From JAPPOI01 sp028818055 (GTDB lineage Bacteria > Pseudomonadota > Alphaproteobacteria > Rhodobacterales > Rhodobacteraceae), in NCBI GenBank assembly GCA_965267405.1, contig OZ253954.1, positions 930,001 through 994,000 on the forward strand: 64,000 bases of DNA. The letters run 5' to 3'. A program made the position numbers and the translations under genes. This document shows positions 1 to 8,436 of the stretch, piece after piece (the first letter of the stretch is position 1; each line of letters starts with the position of its first letter). The notes under the pieces are model-generated. The model did no database searches and was not told where the DNA came from. It saw only the letters and a program-made list of their open reading frames with translations.

Positions 1-161
1 GCGAGCAAGAGACGCCACGAGGGCATTCGAAGCGGTGTGTCCGATTGCCAAAAGTCCTCTTTCAGTCGTTCCAAAAGTCGAGCGCGCATCCGGATTGTCA
101 GCACCGTGACCAAAGAGGCCAGCGGGACCACAAACAGGACTACGAAGAGTACGAGCTTCAA
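1..161 (-). CDS. small membrane protein, 3' end cut by window edge
   Basis: This is an open frame of 53 codons running off the left edge. It starts at a TTG (159-161) with a GAGG-like ribosome-binding site about 9 bases upstream. The product begins MKLVLFVVLFVVPLASLVTV, a clear N-terminal hydrophobic helix, followed by a basic, Arg/Leu-rich stretch (MRARLLERLKEDFW). It follows rpoB and another small gene on the same strand, so it is probably cotranscribed with them and lies before rpoC. The helix and charge pattern support coding. The function is unknown and the start is inferred. Confidence 0.45.
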   Translation of the reverse strand, partial: MKLVLFVVLFVVPLASLVTVLTIRMRARLLERLKEDFWQSDTPLRMPSWRLLL

Positions 162-246
162 AGTTGTTCATCCTCATTTCGCTGCTTTCCCGGGTTCGTT
201 GTATCCGTCCGCAGCGAGCGAGATGGTTGTCTGCACCTGGTTCATT

Positions 247-480
247 CTATTCTCCCCAAACGGGTAAGTAGCCAAAGAGTGTCGCGTCGATTGCTATTGC
301 AAAAATCGCGACACCCCAGACAAATGCTTTTGCGCGATCTGGATCGTACCAAGGGTATTCGGCATCTTTTTTCCAGAAGGCGTAGGCGACAAGCGCCACG
401 CCGACTGGAAATCCGAGATAGGCAATCCAAACCGGCACGTCATCATCACTCGGCCGCGATCCCGCTTTCGTCTTCGTCAT
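247..480 (-). CDS. small two-helix membrane protein between rpoB and the next gene
   Basis: The product is about 77 residues with a hydrophilic N-terminus (TKTKAGSRPSDDD) and two hydrophobic segments, WIAYLGFPVGVALVAYAFW and AFVWGVAIFAIAIDATLFGYL. These flank a polar loop containing YPWYDPDR. The frame overlaps the last codons of rpoB by about 35 bases, which points to translational coupling. An ATG at 492 and a GTG a few codons downstream are alternative starts; the ATG at 480 has GAGG directly before it, so the start is uncertain. I do not recognise a named family. The position suggests it rides in the rpoBC operon. Confidence 0.6.
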   Translation of the reverse strand: MTKTKAGSRPSDDDVPVWIAYLGFPVGVALVAYAFWKKDAEYPWYDPDRAKAFVWGVAIFAIAIDATLFGYLPVWGE

Positions 481-3400
481 CCTCAATCGCATCCAGGAGT
501 TCCATGTTCAGGCCGAGGCCGCGGACTTCTTTCACAAGCACGTTGAAGCTTTCCGGTACACCGGCTTCGAAATTGTCCTCGCCCTTGACGATCGACTCGT
601 AGACCTTGGTTCGGCCTGCAACGTCGTCCGACTTGACGGTGAGCATTTCCTGAAGCGTGTAGGCGGCGCCGTATGCTTCCAGTGCCCAGACCTCCATTTC
701 CCCGAAACGCTGGCCGCCGAACTGAGCTTTACCGCCCAGAGGCTGCTGCGTGACAAGGCTGTAAGGCCCGGTGGAACGCGCGTGAATTTTGTCGTCCACG
801 AGGTGGTGAAGCTTCAAGAGATACTTGATGCCAACCGTGACCTGCCGCGAGAATTGCTCACCGGTCCGACCATCATAGAGGTCAGACTGGCCGCTTTCGT
901 TGAAGCCTGCGCGCACAAGCGCATCGTTGACGTCAGCTTCTTTCGCACCGTCGAAGACCGGCGTTGCGATTGGCACACCGCGTGTGGCGTTCTCGGCCGC
1001 TTCAAGCAAGCGATCATCGTCCATGTCTTTGATGCCTTCTTTGAAGACGTCATCGCCATAGGCAACTTTCATCGCATCCTTGATGGGCTTCATGTCGCCA
1101 TTCAAACGGTAACCCTGCAAAGCCTCGTCGATCTGGATACCCAGACCACGCGACGCCCAACCCATGTGGGTTTCCAGGATCTGTCCGACGTTCATCCGCG
1201 ACGGCACGCCGAGCGGGTTCAGAACGAAGTCGACAGGCGTACCATCAGCAAGGAACGGCATGTCTTCCATAGGCACAACCTTGGAAATAACACCCTTGTT
1301 CCCGTGACGACCGGCCATCTTGTCACCTGGCTGAAGCTTGCGCTTCACAGCGACAAAGACTTTGACCATCTTCATCACGCCCGGTGGCAGATCATCTCCG
1401 CGGCGGACCTTTTCGACCTTGTCTTCGAAACGAGCGTCAAGTGCACGTTTCTGCGCTTCGTACTGCGCGTTCAAGGCTTCGATGTCTTGTGCAACCTTCT
1501 CTTCGCCGATGGCAAGTTGCCACCACTGGCCGCGAGACAGCTGCTCAAGCAGATCGTCGTCGATCTTGGACTTCGGCTTAACGCCTTTCGGACCTTTAAC
1601 CGCAACCTTGCCCATCAGCATGCCTTTGAGGCGGGCGTAGATGTTCCGCTCAAGGATTGCCAATTCGTCGTCGCGGTCACGAGCCAGACGTTCGACTTCT
1701 TCACGTTCGATCTGAAGTGCGCGTTCGTCTTTTTCGACACCGTGGCGGTTGAAGACGCGAACTTCCACGATCGTACCGAAGTCTCCCGGAGGCAGACGCA
1801 GCGACGTGTCACGTACGTCAGAAGCTTTCTCACCAAAGATGGCACGCAGAAGCTTTTCTTCCGGTGTCATCGGGCTTTCGCCCTTCGGTGTGATCTTACC
1901 AACCAGAATGTCGCCCGGTCCAACTTCGGCGCCGATGTAAACGATGCCAGCCTCGTCGAGGTTGCGCAGCGCTTCTTCACCAACGTTTGGAATGTCACGG
2001 GTGATTTCTTCCGGCCCAAGCTTGGTGTCACGGGCGGCGACTTCAAATTCCTCAATATGTACAGAGGTGAAGACGTCGTCGCGCACGATGCGCTCGGAGA
2101 TCAGGATCGAGTCCTCATAGTTGTAGCCGTTCCAAGGCATGAACGCGACGACCACGTTCTTACCGAGTGCCAGTTCGCCCATATCAGTGGACGGGCCGTC
2201 TGCAATCACTTCGCCTTTACCGACCGTGTCACCAACTTTCACCAGCGGGCGCTGGTTGATGCAGGTGTTCTGGTTGGAACGCTGGAACTTGCGCAAACGA
2301 TAGATGTCGACACCAGGGTCACCCGGAGCAAGGTCTTCCGTCGCCCGCACAACAATACGCTGGGCATCAACTTGGTCGATAATACCACCGCGGAACGCCA
2401 TGATGGCGGCGCCGGAGTCTTTTGCGACAACTTCCTCGATGCCGGTGCCAACAAGCGGAGCTTCCGCCTGCAGCAGAGGCACAGCCTGACGTTGCATGTT
2501 CGAGCCCATCAGAGCGCGGTTCGCGTCATCGTTTTCAAGGAACGGGATGAGAGACGCAGCAACCGAAACCAGCTGTTTCGGAGAAACGTCAATCAGATCA
2601 ACACTTTCCGTCGAAGTCAGCGTGTATTCACCAGCCTGACGGGTGTTGACCATCTCGTTCTCGAACTTGCCTTTGGCGTCAAGTTTCGCATTGGCCTGCG
2701 CCACGACGTGACGCATTTCTTCGGTTGCCGACATATAGACAACGTCGTCGGTTACCTGGCCTTTTTCGACCTTGCGGTACGGTGTTTCGATGAAGCCGTA
2801 CTTGTTCACGCGGGCAAAGGTGGCCAGCGAGTTGATCAGACCAATGTTCGGACCTTCAGGCGTTTCAATCGGACACATCCGACCGTAGTGAGTCGGGTGA
2901 ACGTCGCGCACTTCAAAGCCTGCGCGCTCACGTGTCAGACCGCCCGGCCCAAGTGCCGAAAGGCGCCGCTTGTGCGTCACTTCCGACAGCGGGTTTGTTT
3001 GGTCCATGAATTGCGAAAGCTGCGAAGACCCAAAGAATTCGCGAACAGCCGCTGCTGCAGGTTTCGCGTTGATCAGGTCTTGCGGCATGACGGTGTCGAT
3101 TTCGACCGACGACATGCGTTCCTTGATCGCACGTTCCATACGCAGAAGACCGACGCGGTACTGGTTCTCCATCAATTCGCCGACGGAACGGACACGACGG
3201 TTGCCCAGGTGGTCGATGTCGTCGACATCGCCTTTACCGTCGCGCAATTCGACCAGCGCCTTAATACAGGCCACGATGTCTTCTTTGCGCAATGTGCGGA
3301 CAGTGTCTTCCGCATCAAGAGCAAGACGCATGTTCATCTTCACGCGGCCAACAGCCGAAAGATCATAGCGTTCGCTGTCGAAGAAGAGCGTATCGAACAG

Positions 3401-4609
3401 AGCCGAAGCTGCTTCAACGGTGGGAGGCTCACCCGGACGCATGACACGATAGATGTCCATGAGCGCGGTTTCGCGGTTCATGTTTTTGTCCTGCGCCATG
3501 GTGTTGCGCATGTAAGGACCAACGGTGACGTTATCGATGTCGAGAACCGGAATGTCGGTGATGCCGGCATCCATCAGTTCTTTCAGCGAACCGCCAGTGA
3601 CTTCACCGTCTTTGTCGACTTCCCATGTCAACTCGTCACCGGCTTCGACGTAGATCGCGCCGGTTTCTTCGTTGATGATGTCTTTGGCGACGAAACGGCC
3701 AACGATGTTGTCAAATGGGACAAGCAGATCAGTGACTTTGCCGTCGTCGATCAGTTTCTTGACCGCGCGCGGGGTAACTTTCTTGCCAGCTTCAGCGATG
3801 ACCTTGCCCGACTTGGCGTCAACCAGATCAAACGCAGGACGCGTGCCACGTACCCGCTCTGGGAAGAACTGGGTCGTCCAACCTTTGTTCTTCTTCAGCT
3901 TGAAGTTAACGGTCTCGTAGTAGGCATCCATGATGCCTTCCTGGTCGAGGCCCAGCGCATAAAGCAACGTAGTGACCGGAAGCTTCCGGCGACGGTCGAT
4001 ACGAGCGAAAACGATGTCTTTCGCGTCGAATTCAAAGTCGAGCCACGAGCCGCGGTACGGGATGATCCGGCAAGCAAACAAGAGTTTGCCTGATGCGTGG
4101 GTCTTGCCTTTGTCGTGGTCGAAGAACACGCCAGGGCTACGATGCATCTGGCTGACGATCACGCGCTCGGTGCCGTTCACGATGAACGTACCGTTCGGGG
4201 TCATCAATGGCATATCGCCCATGAAGACGTCTTGCTCTTTGATGTCTTTGACCGACTTCGCGCCTGTGTCTTCGTCGACATCAAACACGATAAGACGAAG
4301 CGTGACTTTCAACGGCGCGCTATAGGTCATGTCGCGCTGCTGACATTCTTCAACGTCGTATTTTGGTTTTTCGAGCTCGTACTTCACGAACTCAAGAACT
4401 GCGGTTTCATTGAAGTCCTTGATCGGGAAAACCGACTGGAAGACTCCCATGATACCTTCGCCGTCCATCGGATCGGGCTGATCGCCCGAGTTCAGGAACA
4501 GGTCGTAAGAAGATTTCTGAACCTCAATTAGGTTCGGCATTTCCAGAACTTCGCGGATTTTGCCGTAATATTTACGAAGACGTTTCTGGCCGAGATAGGT
4601 CGTCGCCAT
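446..4609 (-). CDS. rpoB: DNA-directed RNA polymerase subunit beta
   Basis: This is the RNA polymerase beta subunit, which forms half of the catalytic cleft with beta' and binds rifampicin. The protein is about 1387 residues, normal for alphaproteobacteria. The N-terminus GQKRLRKYYGKIREVLEMPN is typical. The rifampicin-binding segment FFGSSQLSQFMDQTNPLSEV lies near residues 525-545, followed by KRRLSALGPGGL and the PTHYGRMCPIETPEGPNIG block. The C-terminal GGKAQFGGQRFGEMEVWALE segment that contacts beta' is intact. The ATG at 4609 is preferred over an upstream GTG at 4621, because AAAGG sits directly against the GTG but at usable distance from the ATG. It follows rplL after a structured gap of about 230 bases. 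Confidence 0.97.
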   Translation of the reverse strand: MATTYLGQKRLRKYYGKIREVLEMPNLIEVQKSSYDLFLNSGDQPDPMDGEGIMGVFQSVFPIKDFNETAVLEFVKYELEKPKYDVEECQQRDMTYSAPLKVTLRLIVFDVDEDTGAKSVKDIKEQDVFMGDMPLMTPNGTFIVNGTERVIVSQMHRSPGVFFDHDKGKTHASGKLLFACRIIPYRGSWLDFEFDAKDIVFARIDRRRKLPVTTLLYALGLDQEGIMDAYYETVNFKLKKNKGWTTQFFPERVRGTRPAFDLVDAKSGKVIAEAGKKVTPRAVKKLIDDGKVTDLLVPFDNIVGRFVAKDIINEETGAIYVEAGDELTWEVDKDGEVTGGSLKELMDAGITDIPVLDIDNVTVGPYMRNTMAQDKNMNRETALMDIYRVMRPGEPPTVEAASALFDTLFFDSERYDLSAVGRVKMNMRLALDAEDTVRTLRKEDIVACIKALVELRDGKGDVDDIDHLGNRRVRSVGELMENQYRVGLLRMERAIKERMSSVEIDTVMPQDLINAKPAAAAVREFFGSSQLSQFMDQTNPLSEVTHKRRLSALGPGGLTRERAGFEVRDVHPTHYGRMCPIETPEGPNIGLINSLATFARVNKYGFIETPYRKVEKGQVTDDVVYMSATEEMRHVVAQANAKLDAKGKFENEMVNTRQAGEYTLTSTESVDLIDVSPKQLVSVAASLIPFLENDDANRALMGSNMQRQAVPLLQAEAPLVGTGIEEVVAKDSGAAIMAFRGGIIDQVDAQRIVVRATEDLAPGDPGVDIYRLRKFQRSNQNTCINQRPLVKVGDTVGKGEVIADGPSTDMGELALGKNVVVAFMPWNGYNYEDSILISERIVRDDVFTSVHIEEFEVAARDTKLGPEEITRDIPNVGEEALRNLDEAGIVYIGAEVGPGDILVGKITPKGESPMTPEEKLLRAIFGEKASDVRDTSLRLPPGDFGTIVEVRVFNRHGVEKDERALQIEREEVERLARDRDDELAILERNIYARLKGMLMGKVAVKGPKGVKPKSKIDDDLLEQLSRGQWWQLAIGEEKVAQDIEALNAQYEAQKRALDARFEDKVEKVRRGDDLPPGVMKMVKVFVAVKRKLQPGDKMAGRHGNKGVISKVVPMEDMPFLADGTPVDFVLNPLGVPSRMNVGQILETHMGWASRGLGIQIDEALQGYRLNGDMKPIKDAMKVAYGDDVFKEGIKDMDDDRLLEAAENATRGVPIATPVFDGAKEADVNDALVRAGFNESGQSDLYDGRTGEQFSRQVTVGIKYLLKLHHLVDDKIHARSTGPYSLVTQQPLGGKAQFGGQRFGEMEVWALEAYGAAYTLQEMLTVKSDDVAGRTKVYESIVKGEDNFEAGVPESFNVLVKEVRGLGLNMELLDAIEDDEDESGIAAE

Positions 4610-4742
4610 GCGAATAAGCACCTTTCGTTGTTCCAGAGCGTGTCATCCGTCGGGGCCCGGTGACACACCCAAGAAACCAGCGGGAACCTGACTATACCTG
4701 GACCGCCTCCCACAGCGGCCCGCCCGTCAAGTTCCGCGCCTT

Positions 4743-4770
4743 AGGAAAGGTCGTTTAAACGGCCCTTCCT
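4743..4770 (-). promoter_or_regulatory. hairpin in the rplL-rpoB gap
   Basis: Two arms of 14 bases, centred on the palindrome gtttaaac, are complementary apart from two positions. Read on the minus strand, one of these is a U-G wobble and the other an A-C mismatch. No T-run follows, so a simple intrinsic terminator is unlikely. The rplL-rpoB gap of E. coli is known to hold an attenuator and an RNase III processing site; a comparable role here is inference from position and shape. Confidence 0.45.
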
Positions 4771-4781
4771 GAGACGCGGAC

Positions 4782-4809
4782 GGCTGGCCCCGATTTTTCG
4801 GGACCAGCC
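4782..4809 (-). promoter_or_regulatory. second hairpin in the rplL-rpoB gap
   Basis: The arms ggctgg/ccagcc and cccga/tcggg pair around a four-base T loop (A loop on the transcribed strand), with a single mismatch between the two helices. It lies about 35 bases after the rplL stop. No U-tract follows on the minus strand. It may be a partial terminator or an mRNA 3'-end stabiliser that sets the ratio of L7/L12 to RNA polymerase expression. Confidence 0.45.
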
Positions 4810-4842
4810 ATTGATTTCGTCAGGCGGATAAACCGCCCGTCA

Positions 4843-5229
4843 TTACTTAAGCTCGACTTCAGCGCCTGCTGCTTCGAGCTTCGATTTGATCTCTTCAGCT
4901 TCAGCCTTGTCGACGCCTTCTTTAACGGCTTTGCCGCCAGCTTCGACGAGGTCTTTAGCTTCCTTCAGGCCGAGACCAGTGATGCCACGAACTTCCTTGA
5001 TCACGTTGATCTTGGAGGCACCAGCCGACTTGAGGATGACGTCAAATTCAGTCTGCTCCTCGCCGCCGCCTGCACCAGCGTCGCCACCAGCAGCAGGACC
5101 AGCCATCATTACGGCGCCGCCTGCAGCAGGCTCGATGCCGTACTCGTCCTTCAGGATTGTTTTCAGTTCTTGTGCTTCGAGAAGCGTGAGACCCACGATC
5201 TCTTCAGCCAGTTTCTTCAGATCAGCCAT
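4843..5229 (-). CDS. rplL: 50S ribosomal protein L7/L12
   Basis: This is the stalk protein of the large ribosomal subunit, present as dimers on L10 and recruiting translation GTPases. The 128 residues match the family. An N-terminal dimerisation helix pair (MADLKKLAEEIVGLTLLEAQEL) is followed by an Ala/Gly-rich hinge near residues 36-58 (AAGGAVMMAGPAAGGDAGAGGG). The C-terminal domain is typical (FDVILKSAGASKINVIKEVR, GLGLKEAKDLVE). It is the second gene of the rplJL-rpoB operon, 69 bases after rplJ, and has a GGAAG ribosome-binding site. Confidence 0.97.
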   Translation of the reverse strand: MADLKKLAEEIVGLTLLEAQELKTILKDEYGIEPAAGGAVMMAGPAAGGDAGAGGGEEQTEFDVILKSAGASKINVIKEVRGITGLGLKEAKDLVEAGGKAVKEGVDKAEAEEIKSKLEAAGAEVELK

Positions 5230-5298
5230 TTCTGTCTTCCGTTTCCTAAGATGTGTTCCAACGTGAAGTATTCAACCCCACGCAGGCCTCTTCGTGTC

Positions 5299-5817
5299 TC
5301 ACGCAGCTTCTGCGCGTTCCTCGATGGTTGAGAGAATGCTCGCAACGTTCGAAGCAGGTGCGCCAATTGCGCCAGCGATGTTCGAAGCAGGTGCGCCGAT
5401 ACAACCAACGATCGAAGCAATGAGCTCCTCACGCGATGGCATGTCTGCGACTGCTTTGACGCCAGCGGCATCAAGAGCCGTTTCGCCCATAGCACCGCCA
5501 AGAATTTGCAACTTGTCGTTGCCCTTGGCGTACTTGTCCATAACCCGGGCCGCAGCCGTTGGGTCTTCGGAATAAGCGAGAACGGTCATTCCCGTCAGAA
5601 GGTCACCCAAGCTTTCGTTGGGTTTGCCTTGAAGGGCGATTTTGGCGAGCCTGTTCTTGGCGACGCGTACGGACCCTTCAACTTCGCGCATCTGAGCGCG
5701 CAGGTCCTGCATCTCGGCAACCGTGAGACCTGCGTAGTGGGCAACCACTACGACGCCAGAGCTTTCAAAGATTTGGCCGAGCTCTTCGACCACTTTCTCT
5801 TTCTGGGCTCTATCCAC
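5299..5817 (-). CDS. rplJ: 50S ribosomal protein L10
   Basis: L10 anchors the L7/L12 dimers to 23S rRNA at the base of the ribosomal stalk. The 172-residue product opens MDRAQKEKVVEELGQIFESS and carries the VVVAHYAGLTVAEMQDLRAQMR segment common to L10. The Ala-rich C-terminal helix (IGAPASNIAGAIGAPASNVASIL) binds L7/L12. Translation starts at GTG (5815-5817) with GGAG seven bases upstream. It is the first gene of the operon; no rplA/rplK lies upstream in this window, only a long leader and a divergent rhodanese gene. L10 commonly represses its own mRNA through the leader. Confidence 0.96.
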   Translation of the reverse strand: MDRAQKEKVVEELGQIFESSGVVVVAHYAGLTVAEMQDLRAQMREVEGSVRVAKNRLAKIALQGKPNESLGDLLTGMTVLAYSEDPTAAARVMDKYAKGNDKLQILGGAMGETALDAAGVKAVADMPSREELIASIVGCIGAPASNIAGAIGAPASNVASILSTIEERAEAA

Positions 5818-6221
5818 AGTTTCACTCCAATTATGGAGGTTTGACCCTCCGGCTCAACTCCAAGTGACGAATGCCACTTGTCGGTCCTTACGGGTCCGTC
5901 GCAATCGCGCCATCAGGCTGACCTGAAAACGTAATCCTCTGTTCCCGTCTCAGGCAGGAATTATTGGCATCTGCCAACCCACCGTCTCGGACGAATCGAC
6001 AGGGCCCTGCGAAGCCGCAGAGCCCAGTCGCGCGCTACTTAGAAGGATTCTATGTGGTTGTGAAGAGAAATCTTGCGATTTTGCCAAGATTTCTTGGGCT
6101 TTCCAGTAGAACACGCAATCTGCCTATTTCGCAAGGCATACACACGCCGAGCTGCTCGACATCGGCGCAGTCTTCTGATGATCATGGGATAACTCAAATC
6201 TGACCAGCAAAGGTAGCACAG
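5818..6221 (-). promoter_or_regulatory. 404-base rplJ leader and divergent promoter region
   Basis: There is no gene in this stretch. Close to rplJ there are two clear hairpins: ggagg/cctcc (5835-5850) and caagtg/cacttg (5861-5880). They lie directly before the rplJ ribosome-binding site, where an L10-binding leader would be expected. I could not pick a convincing -35/-10 pair for rplJ or for the divergent rhodanese gene. Assignment as an L10 autoregulatory leader rests on position and hairpins only. Confidence 0.4.
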
Positions 6222-6599
6222 ATGAAATCTGCGAAAGACTTTCTTGAAGCGGCTCATGCCGTCGTTCCCAAGATCACGCCCGAAGAGGGAATTGCAAAGC
6301 ATTCCGCGGGCAATTCGGTATTTGTGGATGTCCGGGATAGTTCCGACATTTCCGCGTCTGGAACAATTTCGGGCGCATTACGTGTGCCGCGCGGTTTTAT
6401 TGAGTTTGCCGCGGACTCTTCGACGCCATTTCACCGGGAGCAGTTTTCAAAAGACGCTGACCTGATCCTGGTCTGCGGTGCTGGCGGTCAGGCTGCGCTT
6501 GCGGGCAAAACTCTTAAGGAAATGGGCTTTACAAGTGTTTCCAACGTTGGAGGATTTGCCGCCTGGAAAGAGGCCGGTGGGCCTAGCGAAGACGGATAA
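6222..6599 (+). CDS. single-domain rhodanese-like sulfurtransferase
   Basis: The product is 125 residues with one rhodanese domain, probably cytoplasmic because there is no signal peptide. Recognisable features are the VFVDVRDSSDI strand-loop, the GTISGALRVPRG segment, the catalytic loop LVCGAGGQAALAG with the persulfide-forming Cys, and the C-terminal GFTSVSNVGGFAAWKEAG. Such proteins move sulfane sulfur, for example in thiouridine, Fe-S or molybdopterin pathways; the specific acceptor is not known. It is convergent with the molybdenum-cofactor operon, separated from it by a strong hairpin. Confidence 0.88.
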   Translation: MKSAKDFLEAAHAVVPKITPEEGIAKHSAGNSVFVDVRDSSDISASGTISGALRVPRGFIEFAADSSTPFHREQFSKDADLILVCGAGGQAALAGKTLKEMGFTSVSNVGGFAAWKEAGGPSEDG

Positions 6600-6622
6600 G
6601 ATTCTAAAACAACCACGTTTCG

Positions 6623-6652
6623 GTCTGCGAAGGGTGAGCGCCCTTCGCAGAC
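6623..6652. terminator. hairpin between convergent rhodanese gene and moeA
   Basis: A perfect 12-bp stem (gtctgcgaaggg pairing with cccttcgcagac) has a six-base loop and lies between two convergent genes. No T-run follows in either direction. It is probably a bidirectional transcription barrier or an mRNA end-stabiliser. Confidence 0.5.
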
Positions 6653-6675
6653 ACCCAGCCATTCAAAGGCCAAAT

Positions 6676-7938
6676 TCAACGAAAACTTGGATAGGGGATG
6701 TAACGAACCATGGTCCCATGGGTGACTTCTTGAGCCTCGTCGCCAAGTTCAACCAGCCCATCGGCCCAAGCAAGGCCGGAAATACGCCCCGACCCTTCTG
6801 AAGCGAAGGTTTCCACATGGCCATCCTGATTTAGCCGCGCACGCAGATATTCCCTTCGACCGGGCTTCTTGTTCTTCGAAAACGCGGCAGGCACCAGGAA
6901 GCCGGTTGGTTCATGCCAACCACCTCCGCTCAAAACACCGAGTGCCGGACGTGCGAAAATCAAGGTACAAACCAGCGCCGCTACGGGGTTTCCGGGCAAG
7001 CCGAAAATAGGCACACCACCCCACATGCCCAATGAAAGTGGCCGCCCCGGCTTGAGCGCAATGCGCCAATCGTGTCGCGTGCCGGTTTCGCCGAGTACCG
7101 CCGAGACGTGGTCTTCGTCTCCGGCTGAAGCTCCGCCCGAGGTCAAGATTGCGTCGACTTGAGTAATTGATGAATCGAGCCTCGCCTTCAATGCCTCTCG
7201 ATCGTCGCCAACGTGGCCCAAGTCAACGGGCTCGAAGTTCCAGTCCCGCAATAGCGACAACAACATAGGACGGTTCGCATCGTAAGTGCGCGCGGGATCG
7301 GACGTGGCCCCACTTTGCGCCAGTTCGTCGCCGGTGGACAAAACCCCGACCCTCAAGCGAGAGAATACCGGGATGGATGTGACTCCGGTCGCGGCAAGAA
7401 GGGCAATTTCCGGTGGACCCAGCCGTGTTCCACGATCAAGAACCACATCGCCTGCCGAGACATCTTCGCCGATTTTACGTGTGTTCGAGTTCGGCTTTAT
7501 CGGACCGGAAAAGGCAATATGGCTGCCGTCGGAATTGACGTCTTCTTCAAGAACTACGGTATCCACCCCGTCCGGCAACAAGGCACCGGTCAGAATACGA
7601 ATTGCGTGGCCTGAAGGAACGCTGCCTTCAAACGGTGCTCCGGCCGCGGCGCGGCCGTCGATCAGCGGAAGAATTTGATCACCCGAACCGGTGGCCGCAT
7701 GCGCAAAGCCATATCCATCGACAGCAGAGTTCGCAGCGGGAGGATTGCTTCGCGCAGCGACTACATCTTCAGCAAGAATGTATCCGTTGGCGTCGTTCGG
7801 GCTGAGATTTTCGGTGCCCACAACCACGTGCATCCGATCCCGCAACCGGTCTAATGCCGTATCCACCGGGGTCCAATCGACGCCAGGTGGGAGCGCAAAA
7901 CAATCGTTGCTGAGACGCGGTGGTGAAAGCTGGGCCAT
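6676..7938 (-). CDS. moeA: molybdopterin molybdenumtransferase MoeA
   Basis: MoeA inserts molybdate into adenylylated molybdopterin, giving active Mo cofactor. The 420-residue length is typical. Visible signatures are the SNPPAANSAVDGYGF motif near residues 63-77, the VGVLSTGDEL loop, the GGASAGDEDHV segment, KPGRPLSLGMWGGVPIFGLPGNPVAA, and a C-terminal beta-barrel domain. It is the last gene of a minus-strand run with fdhD, a membrane protein, mobA and mobB; mobB ends three bases upstream. The operon supplies and sulfurates the cofactor for formate dehydrogenase-like enzymes, none of which is in the window. Confidence 0.95.
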   Translation of the reverse strand: MAQLSPPRLSNDCFALPPGVDWTPVDTALDRLRDRMHVVVGTENLSPNDANGYILAEDVVAARSNPPAANSAVDGYGFAHAATGSGDQILPLIDGRAAAGAPFEGSVPSGHAIRILTGALLPDGVDTVVLEEDVNSDGSHIAFSGPIKPNSNTRKIGEDVSAGDVVLDRGTRLGPPEIALLAATGVTSIPVFSRLRVGVLSTGDELAQSGATSDPARTYDANRPMLLSLLRDWNFEPVDLGHVGDDREALKARLDSSITQVDAILTSGGASAGDEDHVSAVLGETGTRHDWRIALKPGRPLSLGMWGGVPIFGLPGNPVAALVCTLIFARPALGVLSGGGWHEPTGFLVPAAFSKNKKPGRREYLRARLNQDGHVETFASEGSGRISGLAWADGLVELGDEAQEVTHGTMVRYIPYPSFR

Positions 7939-7941
7939 TCG

Positions 7942-8436
7942 CTAGAGCCCCAACTCAGCAGAGATGAAATCCGCGATGCTTTTCGTATCGTCCAGATCGA
8001 ATGTCGGACGATTTTCGACTTTTGCTCCGTTGTCGCAAGCAACGGCGCGCACCGTCATGTCGTTGGTGGCTATAAGTTCGGTCCCGGTCGCCTCCCGATG
8101 CGCTTCAATTTTGGCGTGTGAGTCGCGCTTGTAGCCCTCGACAAGAACCAGATCGACGGGGCTTAGTTTGGACAGCAAGTCATCAAGTGTCGGTTCGTCC
8201 TTGCCGCGAAGCTCATGCATCAGCGCAAACCGGTTACGGCTGGACAACATGACCTCGGTGGCGCCCGCGTCTCGGTGGCGAAAACTATCTTTGCCCGGTT
8301 GATCCACGTCGAACACATGATGCGCATGTTTGATTGTCGAAACGGTCAAGCCGCGCGCCACGAATTCGGCGACCAATCGCTCCATTAATCCGGTCTTTCC
8401 CGAGTTCTTCCACCCTATGACTCCCCAGACTTTCAT
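7942..8436 (-). CDS. mobB: molybdopterin-guanine dinucleotide biosynthesis protein MobB
   Basis: MobB is a GTP-binding accessory protein that works with MobA in making the guanine dinucleotide form of the Mo cofactor. It is about 164 residues. The Walker A motif WKNSGKTGLMERL follows the start directly. IKHAHHVFDVDQPGKDS is the conserved MobB block, and VDLVLVEGYKRDSHAKIE contains the Walker B-like region. The ATG at 8436 overlaps the mobA stop as ATGA, which decides the start; the open frame extends upstream only as mobA shadow. Confidence 0.95.
   Translation of the reverse strand: MKVWGVIGWKNSGKTGLMERLVAEFVARGLTVSTIKHAHHVFDVDQPGKDSFRHRDAGATEVMLSSRNRFALMHELRGKDEPTLDDLLSKLSPVDLVLVEGYKRDSHAKIEAHREATGTELIATNDMTVRAVACDNGAKVENRPTFDLDDTKSIADFISAELGL

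Noticed and set aside
782..4093. 1103-codon open frame on the plus strand opposite rpoB
   Set aside because: It is the antisense shadow of a highly conserved gene with strong codon bias. Its translation has no recognisable domain and is rich in His, Phe and Arg, as antisense frames are.
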